Positions 34,324 through 43,735 of a stretch of DNA of 64,000 nucleotides are shown here, piece by piece; position 1 is the first letter of the stretch; the number at the start of each line of letters is the position of its first letter. The notes beneath the pieces are model-generated. The model saw only the letters and a list, made by a program, of their open reading frames with translations, was not told where the DNA came from and ran no database searches. A program made the translations under genes and the position numbers. This stretch comes from JADFNO01 sp965369945 (GTDB taxonomy: Bacteria > Planctomycetota > Phycisphaerae > Phycisphaerales > SM1A02), in assembly GCA_965369945.1 (NCBI GenBank), contig CBDUST010000001.1, positions 1 through 64,000 of the forward strand. Reading direction: 5' to 3'.

Positions 34324-34709
34324 GGGAGTGGCTCGGATTCAATGTTGGCGGACTCGCCGGACAGTTTCTTCGTGAGGTATTTCTTGACCCAAGTCTCGAA
34401 CGACTTTCCAGCGGCAGGATCCTTGTTACTGAACTGGACTTTTGCGATGTCATCGAACTGAATCGACACGCGTTCGGAGCCGTCTTTGGGGATCAATCGC
34501 ACCGTCGATTGGTGGGTGTTCGAGCTGCAAGTGCAATCGAAGACATACCCTTGGATCGATTGGCCGGTCGATCGGCGGATGATTGTTACGTTGCCCCGGT
34601 AGTCGACCGCTGCCTTGAGAGCGCGTCGAAGGGCCTCGGCGTCCGAGTCGTCAACGATGGTTCCTGCGGCGGAAGTGGCGTCGGGCGAGATGGTGGTTTC
34701 GTCTGACAT
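34320..34709 (-). CDS. Hypothetical protein coupled to the DUF1573 lipoprotein gene
   Basis: 129 aa, soluble, no signal peptide. Core: LRRALKAAVDYRGNVTIIRRSTGQSIQGYVFDCTC, then TVRLIPKDGSERVSIQFDDIAKVQFSNKDPAAGKSFETWVKKYL. The pattern of strands with a final FDDIAKVQF resembles small beta-barrel domains (Sm/PilZ-like), which I infer only from shape. Its TGA overlaps the ATG of the next gene. Confidence 0.65.
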   Translation of the reverse strand: MSDETTISPDATSAAGTIVDDSDAEALRRALKAAVDYRGNVTIIRRSTGQSIQGYVFDCTCSSNTHQSTVRLIPKDGSERVSIQFDDIAKVQFSNKDPAAGKSFETWVKKYLTKKLSGESANIESEPLP

Positions 34710-34785
34710 GTTTCACGGGGGTTCAGTTGGGTAGATCGGCACGGATTCTATCCCTATTGAGGGGCGAGCCGCTACGGGAGGCGGA

Positions 34786-35256
34786 TCAGCGCAGAACGTC
34801 GCGCGCCAGAGCCTTGCTCAGAAGCTGCCGGGCAAGTTCGTAGATCTGCGAATCGGTGCTTGCCCGAGGTCCAGCCACGTTGAGGGTCCTGACCATACGC
34901 TCGTTGAGCCACGCTCGGGCAGTCTCGGCTGAGGTCGCCTCGGTGGGGTCGATGACAAGGCAGGGCTTTTCCAGGGAGCGGGCGACGCGCTGTGTTAGAG
35001 CGGCGCCGCCGGTGAGCTTGCCTTGTGCGATGATGAGCGTTGCGTCGGAATCGCGCACATTCCATTCGGTGCGTTGGGCAGGATCAGCCAAGGGGGTTTC
35101 TATGAGCGGGTATTGATCGGGGATCGGACCCTGCTCACTGGCTCGGCCTTTGGGACACCAACCGCCGCAGGTGATTCCCAGCTCGATGGCCGCGTCCAGC
35201 GCCGCCCGATCAGCACCGGTCTGTCCGCCCGAGATGATCTTGCGAATGGCGGTCAT
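34786..35256 (-). CDS. YpsA-type putative molybdenum carrier / nucleotide-binding protein
   Basis: 156 aa, full length for the family (PF12694). ISGGQTGADRAALDAAIELGI is the nucleotide-binding loop of this SLOG-like Rossmann fold, followed by GGWCPKGRASEQG, the Pro/Leu segment PDQYPLIETP and the sensor-like RDSDATLII. Relatives were named molybdenum carrier proteins from one binding study; SLOG members bind nucleotide-derived ligands. The actual ligand is unknown. Stands alone. Confidence 0.85.
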   Translation of the reverse strand: MTAIRKIISGGQTGADRAALDAAIELGITCGGWCPKGRASEQGPIPDQYPLIETPLADPAQRTEWNVRDSDATLIIAQGKLTGGAALTQRVARSLEKPCLVIDPTEATSAETARAWLNERMVRTLNVAGPRASTDSQIYELARQLLSKALARDVLR

Positions 35257-35315
35257 TGTTGGAGTCGGCGGTACGGTGAGGCGGTCGCATAGGCTCGGCC
35301 TGACGATTCTCTTTG

Positions 35316-35491
35316 CTAGTCGTCAGGGGCGCTCTCGTCAGGTCCGGGCAACTTCGCCCGCCATTCGGCGGCCTTGGTCGGGGTGTCCCAAACGTGGTCG
35401 AGGTTGATGAGCGGGTTCATTTGGACTCATCTTCCAACGCGGCCTCGTACTTGGCGAGGGCGGCTTCGTAGTCGTCGTGGCAGAGGAGCAT
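35316..35491 (-). other. Two tiny overlapping frames, possible gene remnant
   Basis: Behind the kinase-FGE gene a frame of 25 codons (35491-35417, ending YEAALAKYEAALEDESK) overlaps by four bases (ATGA) with one of 34 codons (35420-35316, MNPLINLDHVWDTPTKAAEW). The overlap looks like a coupled gene pair, such as a toxin-antitoxin relic, but both are too short to name. Confidence 0.2.
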
Positions 35492-35523
35492 CGGACGCTG
35501 GACTTTCAGTAGACCTGGGACTG

Positions 35524-38046
35524 CTATTTCTGAATCTCCCGTGAAGCGCGCACGCCGATATCGAACTGGAAGAACACGGATGCGTTCGCGAACCGGTATG
35601 AAGATCGTGCCCTCCAAGCGGGGTGGTAGAAGGATCCGCCGCGGAGATAGGCGTTCGAGCTTGCCTCTCCCCTTACCCCAGGCACCGCTCGACACAATTC
35701 CTCGACGTTGCCGTGCATGTCAAACAACCCGAAGCCGTTCGCCTGAAAGCTGCCGACCGGCGCTGTTTCGGCAAAGCCGTCGTCAAAGCTCTCTCCAGTC
35801 CCCCAAACTTCGCGATAGGGCGCCGCGGCCTTGTCCAGGACATTCGCGTAGCCCTCGAGAGATTCAGGTTCGTCCCCGGTGAACCAAGACGTCGTCGTTC
35901 CCGCCCGGGCGGCGTACTCCCACTGGCCCTGGGTCGGTACGACGAGACTGTGCTCGGCCAGCAGCTCCTTGCACATCGTAAAGCTGACCTGCTGGACCGG
36001 ATGCGCCAGAGTGAACATCTCGCCAAAATGGTCCTGTCCAGGCGTACCGTAGCTTGGGCTGGCACGCCCAGACAGCCGCTCCCACTGCCCCACCGTCAGC
36101 TCGTGCCTGGCCAGGAAATACGGTCCGAGATCTTGCTCCTGCAGGTGCGTGCCCCAACCCGGAAAATACCCCGGCCGGAACCTCCCGCCCGGGATCAACA
36201 CGAAGACGATGCCAGTCTCTTCTGTCACTTCGATCGATCCATCCTCGTGGTGTTCCGGAATCGGGATTTCCGCCGGATCCATGCCGGAGGACGGATCCCA
36301 CGCCGAGCGCAGGTGGTAGAACTCCCAGAGCTCGGTCACGGGGTTCATGCCAATCGGAACGAGGCCAAACTGCGGCCGGAGATCAATCGGAGAGTCGGCG
36401 TAGAGCTCGCTTGCGACGATCCCATCGGCTTTCCGGATAGCCAAGCGGGCCTTTTTCCATGTGTCCGCATGGGCCGTGCTCGAGATGTCGCGCACAACCT
36501 TCGCCCAGATTAGCGCTGCATTGACTTTGGCAAGGATCCCATTTTCCGAGTCAAGGAATGCACGGAGCTCTTCTACCTGGGTTTGCAATACGTCGCTGAG
36601 GAATCGTTCCGCATCGGTCAGTCCCCTGGTCCGAGCTCGGAAGTCACCAAGACCCTGCTCCAGCCTGGACAACTCTGGGATCAGGGGTTCGGCCTCCTCC
36701 CTGATCCAATCCTCCATCACCTGGACTTTCTCCGGCCAAGCGGGATAGAAGAGTGCCTCTCTCTCCTCGGCTTGGCGCAGCCTCTCGCCAATTGCCACCA
36801 GGTCGAACTTCTCCAGGTTGGCCTGTGCCTGGACCATGAAGAACGTCGTGCCGGCCATGCCGACCAGCAGTGTGGCGAATACGCCGACTGCCGCTATCAC
36901 CTGACCGCGATTGCGCCGAATGAACTTGCTCGCGCGGTACGCCGCGCTGGGTGGTCCGGCCAGGACTGGCTCGTGGCTGAGGTGGCGCCGGATATCTGCC
37001 GCGAGACCGTTGGCCGTCTCATACCGGTGCTGGCGGTCCTTCTCCATCGCCTTCATCACGATCCAGTCCAGTTCGCCGCGAAGTTGGCGGACCAGCGTTC
37101 GCGGCTCGGCGCGGCGATGCTGGGCGATGTCGGCAACGGAGGACTTTCCGTCACCCCCACCCCCAACCCCAACCCCTCTCCCGGGGGGAGAGGGGCGTAT
37201 GTCGCCCATGCTGCTCAATCGCGTGCTCGGCTTCTGGGGCTCCTCGTCACGAATGATCCTCTGAATGTCAGCCAGCGCCGCCTTGCGCAGCGTCCTCGGA
37301 TCGAACGGCAGCGCGCCGGTCAGAAGTTCATAGAGCAGCACGCCCAGAGAGTAAATATCACTGCGGGTGTCGATATCCTGGGCCGTCATCTCCGCCTGCT
37401 CGGGGCTCATGTACTCCGGCGTGCCGATGAGCTGGCCTTGCTCCGTAAAGAGCGTTTTCTCCGTGAGCTTCTGGTGCAGTGCCTTGGCCACGCCGAAGTC
37501 GATCACCTTCGGCACGGCGCTGCCTTCCTTCGCCGACACGAGAACGTTGCTCGGCTTGAGGTCGCGGTGGATGATGCCTTTTTGATGCGCGTGCTGTACA
37601 GCGTCGCAGACCTGTGTGAACAGAGCTAGGCGCTGCTCGATGTTCAGTCGCTGGCGATCGCAGTGTTCGGTGATGGGGACGCCCGGAACGTGCTCCATGA
37701 CGAAGTACGACCGGCCATCATCGGTCACACCCGCGTCGAAGACCTTGGCCACGCTGGGGTGATCCATCATGGCCAGGGCTTGGCGTTCGGCTTCGAAGCG
37801 GGCGATGACTTGCTTCGTATCCATGCCGAGCTTGATCACCTTCAGCGCGACACGCCGGCGCACGGGCTCGGTCTGCTCGGCCAGATACACGACGGCGAAG
37901 CCGCCCTTACCGAGAACTTCCCGGATGGTGTAGTGCCCGACTCTTGAGCCCGGGGTGATCTGTCCTGCCGCACTTTGGCCATGGAGCACGGTAGCTGCGT
38001 CATCGGCACTCGGGTTCTTGTGGATCGTGGGTTCTTTTTCCTCCAT
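35524..38046 (-). CDS. Membrane serine/threonine kinase fused to a formylglycine-enzyme-like (SUMF1) domain
   Basis: 840 aa. Kinase domain, residues about 38-330: [56 protein letters not shown]. One membrane segment at about 380-402 ([21 protein letters not shown]). A helical linker follows. The FGE-sulfatase domain at about 610-838 includes [36 protein letters not shown] and [10 protein letters not shown], and ends in DIGVRASRE. It lies outside the membrane if the kinase is inside. The linker before the membrane segment contains a Gly/Pro/Val-rich insert encoded by a dispersed repeat (37151-37196). Good AAGGA site before ATG 38046, behind an inverted repeat. Confidence 0.9.
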   Translation of the reverse strand: MEEKEPTIHKNPSADDAATVLHGQSAAGQITPGSRVGHYTIREVLGKGGFAVVYLAEQTEPVRRRVALKVIKLGMDTKQVIARFEAERQALAMMDHPSVAKVFDAGVTDDGRSYFVMEHVPGVPITEHCDRQRLNIEQRLALFTQVCDAVQHAHQKGIIHRDLKPSNVLVSAKEGSAVPKVIDFGVAKALHQKLTEKTLFTEQGQLIGTPEYMSPEQAEMTAQDIDTRSDIYSLGVLLYELLTGALPFDPRTLRKAALADIQRIIRDEEPQKPSTRLSSMGDIRPSPPGRGVGVGGGGDGKSSVADIAQHRRAEPRTLVRQLRGELDWIVMKAMEKDRQHRYETANGLAADIRRHLSHEPVLAGPPSAAYRASKFIRRNRGQVIAAVGVFATLLVGMAGTTFFMVQAQANLEKFDLVAIGERLRQAEEREALFYPAWPEKVQVMEDWIREEAEPLIPELSRLEQGLGDFRARTRGLTDAERFLSDVLQTQVEELRAFLDSENGILAKVNAALIWAKVVRDISSTAHADTWKKARLAIRKADGIVASELYADSPIDLRPQFGLVPIGMNPVTELWEFYHLRSAWDPSSGMDPAEIPIPEHHEDGSIEVTEETGIVFVLIPGGRFRPGYFPGWGTHLQEQDLGPYFLARHELTVGQWERLSGRASPSYGTPGQDHFGEMFTLAHPVQQVSFTMCKELLAEHSLVVPTQGQWEYAARAGTTTSWFTGDEPESLEGYANVLDKAAAPYREVWGTGESFDDGFAETAPVGSFQANGFGLFDMHGNVEELCRAVPGVRGEASSNAYLRGGSFYHPAWRARSSYRFANASVFFQFDIGVRASREIQK
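37151..37196. repeat. Dispersed inverted repeat around CCTCTCCCGGGGGGAGAGG, copy 2
   Basis: Same core as 29323-29358, here with the long C-rich arm on the left. It is embedded in frame in the kinase-FGE gene and translated as a Pro/Gly/Val-rich insert ([13 protein letters not shown]) between the kinase domain and the membrane segment. Confidence 0.75.
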
Positions 38047-38062
38047 CGCTACGTCCTTCCTT

Positions 38063-38085
38063 ATGCAATATTCTCCTTATTGCAT
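38063..38085. promoter_or_regulatory. Inverted repeat before the kinase-FGE gene
   Basis: ATGCAATA (38063-38070) and TATTGCAT (38078-38085) with a 7-base loop, 17 bases before the kinase start codon. It could be an operator or an mRNA hairpin near the ribosome-binding site. Confidence 0.5.
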
Positions 38086-38217
38086 GGTACCGAATCCGCA
38101 CGAGTCTTTGTATGACATTGCTCGACAACCGCCGCCACAGCGTTTGGGGCCGTGCGTTGGGGAACCTATGGGTGAGGGAAGCGCTCGTGCCACCGGGCTT
38201 GACGAACTGATACTTTC

Positions 38218-38592
38218 TTAGCTGGTCGGCGCGTTCAGTTCACGGCCGGTGTTGGGATCGAGCACGCGCCAATTGAATTTCTTGATGAGCTTCATGAGCA
38301 CTTGCCAGCCGATCTCTTCTTCGGTGAGGGTCAGGAGCATCTGCGTGATGGGGTCTTGCCCGGGGGTCAGTTCAATGCGGAAGCCGGGCCCGTAGAGGAC
38401 GTCGTCGTCCTCGCGTTCCGGCCCGGTGTTGCAATCGAACAGATCGCTCATGATTTTGCGCCGCGGGCCGATGGGCGCCATTACTCCCTCGCTGTCAGGT
38501 TCCTGGCTGGAGAGGACGACGAATTGTCGGCCGGACGTGGTTTGATCCATGAGTGATTCGGTTTCGGGCATTAGGGTCGAAGCCAATTGCAT
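38218..38592 (-). CDS. Hypothetical protein
   Basis: 124 aa, acidic and soluble. ATGs at 38592, 38571 and 38550 are possible starts. The C-terminal half reads DVLYGPGFRIELTPGQDPITQMLLTLTEEEIGWQVLMKLIKKFNWRVLDPNTGREL, a compact mixed alpha/beta pattern seen in conserved planctomycete proteins, as I recall. No known family motif. It stands alone between the kinase-FGE gene and the response regulator. Confidence 0.6.
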   Translation of the reverse strand: MQLASTLMPETESLMDQTTSGRQFVVLSSQEPDSEGVMAPIGPRRKIMSDLFDCNTGPEREDDDVLYGPGFRIELTPGQDPITQMLLTLTEEEIGWQVLMKLIKKFNWRVLDPNTGRELNAPTS

Positions 38593-38640
38593 GCGGCCGC
38601 CGCACGTTGGCGCCGCTCAGCTTGCGGGAAGTTAGTCAGT

Positions 38641-39054
38641 CTACGCCTCGATCGCTTTGGAATGTTCGTCTGCATCTTGTTCGAGCAGTTGAACCACTTT
38701 GTCTACCAGCCTTATCAAGGGTACCGGCTTGACCATGTATGCGTCCACGCCGAGTGATTCAGCGTAGGCCATGTGACGTTTACCCTGATTGGCAGTGACC
38801 ATGATGATGATTGGTGGGTCCGCTTCGGCCTTGAGCCTCTCCAACACCAGGAAGCCGGAGCGCTTTGGAAGCATCATGTCCAGCACGATGGCATCGGGGT
38901 CTCCGTCATGGCAGGCGTGGAGGGCAGCGTCTCCGTCGGTGACGGTGTACGTCGTCGCACCCTCAGCACGCATCGCCAGTTCGATGCTACTGAGGATGTC
39001 CCGATCATCATCGACGATCAGGACTTTCTTGCCTTCCAAGCGTGAAGTATTCAT
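38641..39054 (-). CDS. Single-domain response regulator (CheY-like receiver)
   Basis: 137 aa from ATG 39054 (MNTSRLEGKKVLIVDDDRDI); the frame is open upstream, but that part is not receiver-like. The acidic pair DDD sits at the end of strand 1, the phospho-acceptor Asp in AIVLDMMLPKRSG, the switch Thr in IIMVTANQG and the Lys in YMVKPVPL. No output domain, so it acts through protein contact. No histidine kinase nearby. Lies 70 bases behind the acyltransferase gene. Confidence 0.9.
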   Translation of the reverse strand: MNTSRLEGKKVLIVDDDRDILSSIELAMRAEGATTYTVTDGDAALHACHDGDPDAIVLDMMLPKRSGFLVLERLKAEADPPIIIMVTANQGKRHMAYAESLGVDAYMVKPVPLIRLVDKVVQLLEQDADEHSKAIEA

Positions 39055-39124
39055 GGCACGGTCAGGGTGCAGTCCGATGGTGGGGCACAATCGTAGCCTC
39101 GCCAACGCGGCGGCGGCGTTATGT

Positions 39125-40153
39125 TTACTCGCGGCGGGCCGGTTCGTTGGATCGATCAATGATCAGGTCTACCTCGTCATCGTTCAGCCAGGGCAGTGAC
39201 CGCAGCTTGGTCACCAGTCGTGGCGGGACTGATCGGCCCAGGCGTTCATGCCGAGGCCGACTTTTCCAGCGGCGGTGGACCCACAAATATTGTTCGGGCG
39301 CGGTTCGGATCATCTGTTCCATCGCGTGATTGAGGCGAGCAGTGATATAGAAAAGCGGGTCGTCGTGATCCGCCCAATCGTCGGGGGTGATGAAATCAGC
39401 GCATGACAGCTCGTACTGGAAGCGGCCGTCTAGGCGTCGGGCGACTCCAGCTATGATCGGGATGTTGTAGCGCATCGCCAGCAGGCCAATCGACTTGTAG
39501 CTCGACGCCAATCGTCCGAAGAAGGGAACGAACAATCCTTGGTCGCCGGCGTTCTGATCGGCGATGAAGGCCACCCATCCGCCGGAGCTCAGGATGTCCT
39601 GAAGGACCGGCGTGGCGCCCCATTTGGTGATGATGCGCATGCCTCGCTCCTCACGGATGCCCATCACCCAGCGGTTCAGCAACGGGTTATCCAGCGGCCG
39701 AGCCAGCGCGTGCAGTGGGTAGCCCATCACAGCGAGGCTGTATCCCAGTAGCTCCCAATTGCCGCAGTGTCCGGTGACGAAGATGGCCGGCTGACCTTTC
39801 ACGAGTCGCTCCAGAGTGCGTGGCAGTTCGCCGATGCGCACATAGCGCGGCCACGAGGACTCGGTGATGCAGCGAGGCGTAACCATCGCATCAACCATAA
39901 ACAATTGAAACATGTGCTGGATCGATCGCTCGGCCACGGTCTTGATGCGCGCCGTCGACCAATCAGGGAAGCTCAGCGCAATGTTGTTCTGCGCTCGCCG
40001 GCGGTGTTGATGACTGAGTTTGTAGAAGAGCGATCCCATGCCGGCGGCGGATTGTAGATTCTGATCGATGTCAAAACAGTGCGTGAACCCTGCGAAGGCG
40101 CGAAGGGCCAAGTACTGACTCCAGTTGACCAACGCTGACTGGTTTGCAGCCAC
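39125..40153 (-). CDS. LpxL/HtrB-family lysophospholipid or lipid A acyltransferase
   Basis: 342 aa. Catalytic HCGNWE (HxxxxE dyad) in FVTGHCGNWELLGYSLA, then LARPLDNPLLNRW, VAFIADQNAGDQGLFVPFFGR and YLWVHRRWKSRP, the block order of the family. It transfers an acyl chain from acyl-ACP, in relatives to a lipid A precursor, at the inner face of the inner membrane. No strong N-terminal membrane anchor is visible. GTG start at 40153 with GAGGAAG about ten bases upstream. Confidence 0.9.
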   Translation of the reverse strand: MAANQSALVNWSQYLALRAFAGFTHCFDIDQNLQSAAGMGSLFYKLSHQHRRRAQNNIALSFPDWSTARIKTVAERSIQHMFQLFMVDAMVTPRCITESSWPRYVRIGELPRTLERLVKGQPAIFVTGHCGNWELLGYSLAVMGYPLHALARPLDNPLLNRWVMGIREERGMRIITKWGATPVLQDILSSGGWVAFIADQNAGDQGLFVPFFGRLASSYKSIGLLAMRYNIPIIAGVARRLDGRFQYELSCADFITPDDWADHDDPLFYITARLNHAMEQMIRTAPEQYLWVHRRWKSRPRHERLGRSVPPRLVTKLRSLPWLNDDEVDLIIDRSNEPARRE

Positions 40154-40215
40154 GGCAAGGCTTCCTCAGGATCCCCGGAGGGCGATCATATCGTCCCAAA
40201 GCTACTACCAAAGGG

Positions 40216-40243
40216 AAAAAAGCCCCGCAGTGGTATGCGAGGC
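40216..40243 (-). terminator. Rho-independent terminator of the coiled-coil protein gene
   Basis: Minus strand: GCCTCGCA, a 6-base loop, TGCGGGGC (one G-T pair), then six T. It sits 39 bases past the stop codon at 40282. Confidence 0.8.
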
Positions 40244-40281
40244 TTGGGAAGATGCTGGTCTGACAATCGGACCTGCTCCGG

Positions 40282-41667
40282 TTACCGAATCGTATGTCCG
40301 ATCAGAATAAAGAAGCGATTGGAGTTGAGCACGGGGATCTGAGCATCCATCGCCTGCTTCATCAACTCGTTGTATTTTTCGTAGGCATTGCGCTTATCGA
40401 CCCAAATCTCGGTCTGACGGTCGGTGGCTTGATTGGCGAGCGGTCCAGGAATCGGCGGTTGCGCCCCAAGCACCAGGAAATCCAGATCGCCCGGCAATTC
40501 ATCGCCGGTCACAACCGCACCGCCCCATTTGATGACGCGCCTGCGAAGATGTTCAGCTTCTGCCGCTGAAGGTTTGCCGTCACCATCCACGTCGAACAGA
40601 CCGTGAATCAGGAACTTGAACACGTAGTTGGGGTCGTAGACGGCGTTAGCAATGACATCGTCGCGGATGACCGGTCGGCCTGGCACGGCCCGGACGATCT
40701 TACACGTCGACGTTGACGCTGCGACGTTCGTTACCTGAAGACTCGCCTTGCCGCGCGACATTCGGCCGGTGACTGGATCAACCTGGATCGACGTAGCGCT
40801 GTCATACACCTCGAAGGTCATGCCCAGCACAATGTGCTGTTTCTTGCCGCGGTCGATGAATACGGCATCGGCGCTTCCGGCTTGATCGATGATGTGGCCG
40901 TCAACGAGCAGCGCAGGATTGCCGCCGCTGGGTCGACTGCGAGCGATGATCGCCCGCAAGTCGCCGACGCGATCTTTGAGGCGAATATTCTCCTCATTGA
41001 GCCGATCGCCTTGATTTTGCAGATCAGCGATCTCGCCCTGGTATCGGTCGTCCAGACGATCGATAGCGGAGTTGTACTCACGCTCCGCCTCATCAAGCCG
41101 ATCGCGGTTGACGAGGGCTTCTTGGCGATATCCGTTGACTTCGGTATTGATGCCCTCGACCTCGGCGCGGCGGTCTTCCTCGAGTTGGCGCATGGAAGCC
41201 TGGAGGTCGTCGATCTCATTTTGGCGATCATTGAGCTTGGTTTGGAGCCCGTCGATCTCCTGCTGCTTGGTCCGCTGGTCCCGCGAAAGATCCTGCAGGA
41301 CGTTTCGAACGATCGTTCCCTCGCCAGCGCCGAAGCTCCCTATGCTGCTCTTGGCCGTATCAAGCGAGTCGCTTGCGTTGCCAGTGAGGTACTTCATCGT
41401 GTCACGCTGCTGATTCTGCAGCAACTGCGTGACCGATTGGCCGGCGGCAGGGTTGGCGCGACCTTCCAGGTCCTTGATCTCATCGCGGTTTCGCTGCTCG
41501 CGCGTCACATACTTGGCAAGGGTATTCTCAGCCTCGGCTTGGGTTTCGATGGCGTCTGACTTGCCGGCATAGAACACGATCGTCAAAACGAGTAGCGAGA
41601 TCGTCGAGAGCACGAATACGACCAGCGATACTACGACGCCGGTACCAGATTCTGTTCGTGCAGCCAT
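40282..41667 (-). CDS. Membrane-anchored coiled-coil protein with a BRCT-like C-terminus
   Basis: 461 aa. One N-terminal membrane segment (VVVSLVVFVLSTISLLVLTIVF). A coiled coil of about 180 residues follows, through QQEIDGLQTKLNDRQNEIDD and NEENIRLKDRVGDLRAI. Then comes a beta-rich domain (IFIDRGKKQHIVLGMTFEVYD). The last 115 residues read FLIHGLFDVDGDG, KWGGAVVTGDELPGDLDFLVLG and QIPVLNSNRFFILIG, which resembles a BRCT fold (strand, GG turn, DFLVLG, final VLN). This is inference from pattern. GGAGGT ten bases before the ATG. It lies between the GspE ATPase and the acyltransferase. Confidence 0.75.
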   Translation of the reverse strand: MAARTESGTGVVVSLVVFVLSTISLLVLTIVFYAGKSDAIETQAEAENTLAKYVTREQRNRDEIKDLEGRANPAAGQSVTQLLQNQQRDTMKYLTGNASDSLDTAKSSIGSFGAGEGTIVRNVLQDLSRDQRTKQQEIDGLQTKLNDRQNEIDDLQASMRQLEEDRRAEVEGINTEVNGYRQEALVNRDRLDEAEREYNSAIDRLDDRYQGEIADLQNQGDRLNEENIRLKDRVGDLRAIIARSRPSGGNPALLVDGHIIDQAGSADAVFIDRGKKQHIVLGMTFEVYDSATSIQVDPVTGRMSRGKASLQVTNVAASTSTCKIVRAVPGRPVIRDDVIANAVYDPNYVFKFLIHGLFDVDGDGKPSAAEAEHLRRRVIKWGGAVVTGDELPGDLDFLVLGAQPPIPGPLANQATDRQTEIWVDKRNAYEKYNELMKQAMDAQIPVLNSNRFFILIGHTIR

Positions 41668-41670
41668 ATT

Positions 41671-41859
41671 CTACTTACCTCCCAACCACGGATTCATGTA
41701 AAAGCCCCGGCCCGGGGTATAGGGCCCGCCAGCCCGCAGTGGGCCAATGCACTCAAATGGGGCCGGAACAGCCAGTGTCCCGTCCACAGCACGCCGCGTC
41801 AAGGACGAAGTGCTCGTCTGGCCAATACGCAGACCGATCACAATTGGTTCCCACGGCAC
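41671..41859 (-). CDS. Possible small protein gene just upstream of the coiled-coil gene
   Basis: 62 codons from a GTG at 41859, with AGGTAA nearby. It ends NPWLGGK, its last codons forming the GGAGGT ribosome-binding site of the next gene, which starts three bases after its stop. No hydrophobic segment and no known family (RIGQTSTSSLTRRAVDG, GPYTPGRGF). The tight join favours a real gene. Confidence 0.35.
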   Translation of the reverse strand: MPWEPIVIGLRIGQTSTSSLTRRAVDGTLAVPAPFECIGPLRAGGPYTPGRGFYMNPWLGGK

Positions 41860-41920
41860 AGCTTACCTAGGGGGCCACGGGGGCTGGGGGAGCCGGCAGC
41901 ATCAACCCGCCCGGTGGTTG

Positions 41921-43651
41921 TTAGGCCTGGGTTGCGCGGAGGGCCTCCAGGATCGTGGTGACACCGGCTCTGACCTTTCCGAAGCCGGCGTCGCGCAGCA
42001 GCGTGGTATCGCCGGCTGCCGCAGCTGCCTTGGCGATCTGGCGGGCATTGGCACGGGTCATGACCATCTCGCGAGTTTGCTCGCCCATCACCAGTAGCTC
42101 GTAGATGCCGACGCGGCCTCGAAAACCCGTCTGGCGGCACTCCCGGCACCCTGGCCCGTGGTAGAGCTGAAGGCCTCTTGACCGCTTGAAATCGGGTGGG
42201 AACTCGCTGGCCTCGGGGGAGTACGGCTCCTTGCAGGCGCTACAAATCCGCCGCACCAGTCGCTGGGCCATCACCCCCTCCAGGGAGCTGGCCACCAGGA
42301 ATGGTTCCACGCCCATATCCAGCAGTCGAGTCAACGCTCCTGGCGCGTCGTTGGTATGCAGCGTCGAAAAGACCAGGTGCCCCGTCAGCGACGCCTGCAC
42401 CGCCGCCTCAGCCGTCTCCAAATCGCGGATCTCCCCGATCATGATCGTGTCCGGGTCGTGGCGCAGGATCGACCGCAAGCCGGCGGCGAAGGTCAGTCCT
42501 ACCTGGGGCTTGACCTGGATCTGATTGACCCCATCGACGTGATATTCGACCGGGTCTTCGACGGTGATCGCTTTGACTTCGTCGCTGACGATGCGCTTCA
42601 GCGATGCGTATAGCGTCGTCGATTTGCCGCAGCCGGTGGGGCCGGTCACGAGCAGAATCCCATGCGGGCGGAGGATCAACTCGTCCCAGCGGCGCAGATT
42701 CTCCTCATCCATGCCCAGCTCTTCCAACTGGAACATGGCCGCGCTTTTGTTGAGGATCCGCAACACCACCCCTTCGCCAAAGATCATGGGAATCACGCTG
42801 ACGCGCAGGTCGTATTCCTTTGCCTTATGACGCAGCGTAATTCGGCCGTCCTGCGGCAGGCGCTTCTCGGCAATGTTGAGATTCGCCATGATCTTGATTC
42901 GGCTGATGATCGCATTGCGGAATCGATTGACCGTCGTAGGCACACCGGCGTGGCTGAGCACGCCATCGATGCGATAGCGGATCTCCAAGCGATCTTCAAA
43001 CGGCTCGATATGAACATCAGTCGCGCGCTCGCGGATCGCCTCGATCATCAGGTCGTTGACGAGCTTGATGACGCTGGCCGCTTGGGCTTGCTCCAGCTCC
43101 TGCGCCTCGGCGCCCTCGACGTCGGTCTCGGTGAAATCGATCTCGGCCGACAATTCGTCGAGCGTGTCACCGGCCACACCGTAGTGTGTCCGAATGAACT
43201 TGCGGATGTCCTGCTCATCTGCCAGGACCAGCTCGATCGCCATGCCGGTCAATAAGCGCAGTTCGTCAAAGGCGGTCAGCTCGAAAGGATCGCACGTAGC
43301 GACCTGCAACGCGCCGTTATGGCGCCCAATGGGAATGCACTGTTGTTTGAAGACGAGCTTGGGGGGCAGCGTCCCCAGTATGTCCTCAGCCACCTCCAGG
43401 CCGTTGAGGTCGACGATCGGCATCGCGAACTGCTGACCGATCGCCTTCAGTACATCACCAGAGCTGACGAACCCCAGGCGCACCAGCGCATGGTCCAGCC
43501 GCTCGCCGGTGCGGTTCTGCTCGGCGATCGCCTCTTCGAGCTGCTCTTCCTTGATCAGCCCCCGTTCAAGAAGAATGCTTCCAATACCCACGGCATCCTC
43601 ATTGTACCGCTGCGGCGGGTCAGGGATTCGATCAATCGCCAGCGTCGTCAT
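41921..43651 (-). CDS. GspE/PilB-type secretion or pilus assembly ATPase
   Basis: 576 aa. N-terminal MshEN domain (residues about 20-160: SILLERGLIKEEQLEEAI, FAMPIVDLNGLEV). Motor domain with Walker A GPTGCGKSTTLYASL, Asp box VKAITVEDPVEYHV, Walker B ILRHDPDTIMIGEIRD and His box GHLVFSTLHTNDAPG. The zinc-finger cysteines CSACKEPYS and CRECRQTG are complete. It drives assembly of a type IV pilus or type II secretion pseudopilus. No partner pilin or platform gene lies next to it. Confidence 0.95.
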   Translation of the reverse strand: MTTLAIDRIPDPPQRYNEDAVGIGSILLERGLIKEEQLEEAIAEQNRTGERLDHALVRLGFVSSGDVLKAIGQQFAMPIVDLNGLEVAEDILGTLPPKLVFKQQCIPIGRHNGALQVATCDPFELTAFDELRLLTGMAIELVLADEQDIRKFIRTHYGVAGDTLDELSAEIDFTETDVEGAEAQELEQAQAASVIKLVNDLMIEAIRERATDVHIEPFEDRLEIRYRIDGVLSHAGVPTTVNRFRNAIISRIKIMANLNIAEKRLPQDGRITLRHKAKEYDLRVSVIPMIFGEGVVLRILNKSAAMFQLEELGMDEENLRRWDELILRPHGILLVTGPTGCGKSTTLYASLKRIVSDEVKAITVEDPVEYHVDGVNQIQVKPQVGLTFAAGLRSILRHDPDTIMIGEIRDLETAEAAVQASLTGHLVFSTLHTNDAPGALTRLLDMGVEPFLVASSLEGVMAQRLVRRICSACKEPYSPEASEFPPDFKRSRGLQLYHGPGCRECRQTGFRGRVGIYELLVMGEQTREMVMTRANARQIAKAAAAAGDTTLLRDAGFGKVRAGVTTILEALRATQA

Positions 43652-43735
43652 CGCCGGGTGATATCGACTCAGAGCGATGAATCGCCCTAACCGATAACTG
43701 AAAGGGGCGTTGGGCTGGAGTAAGTGGTTGGATCA

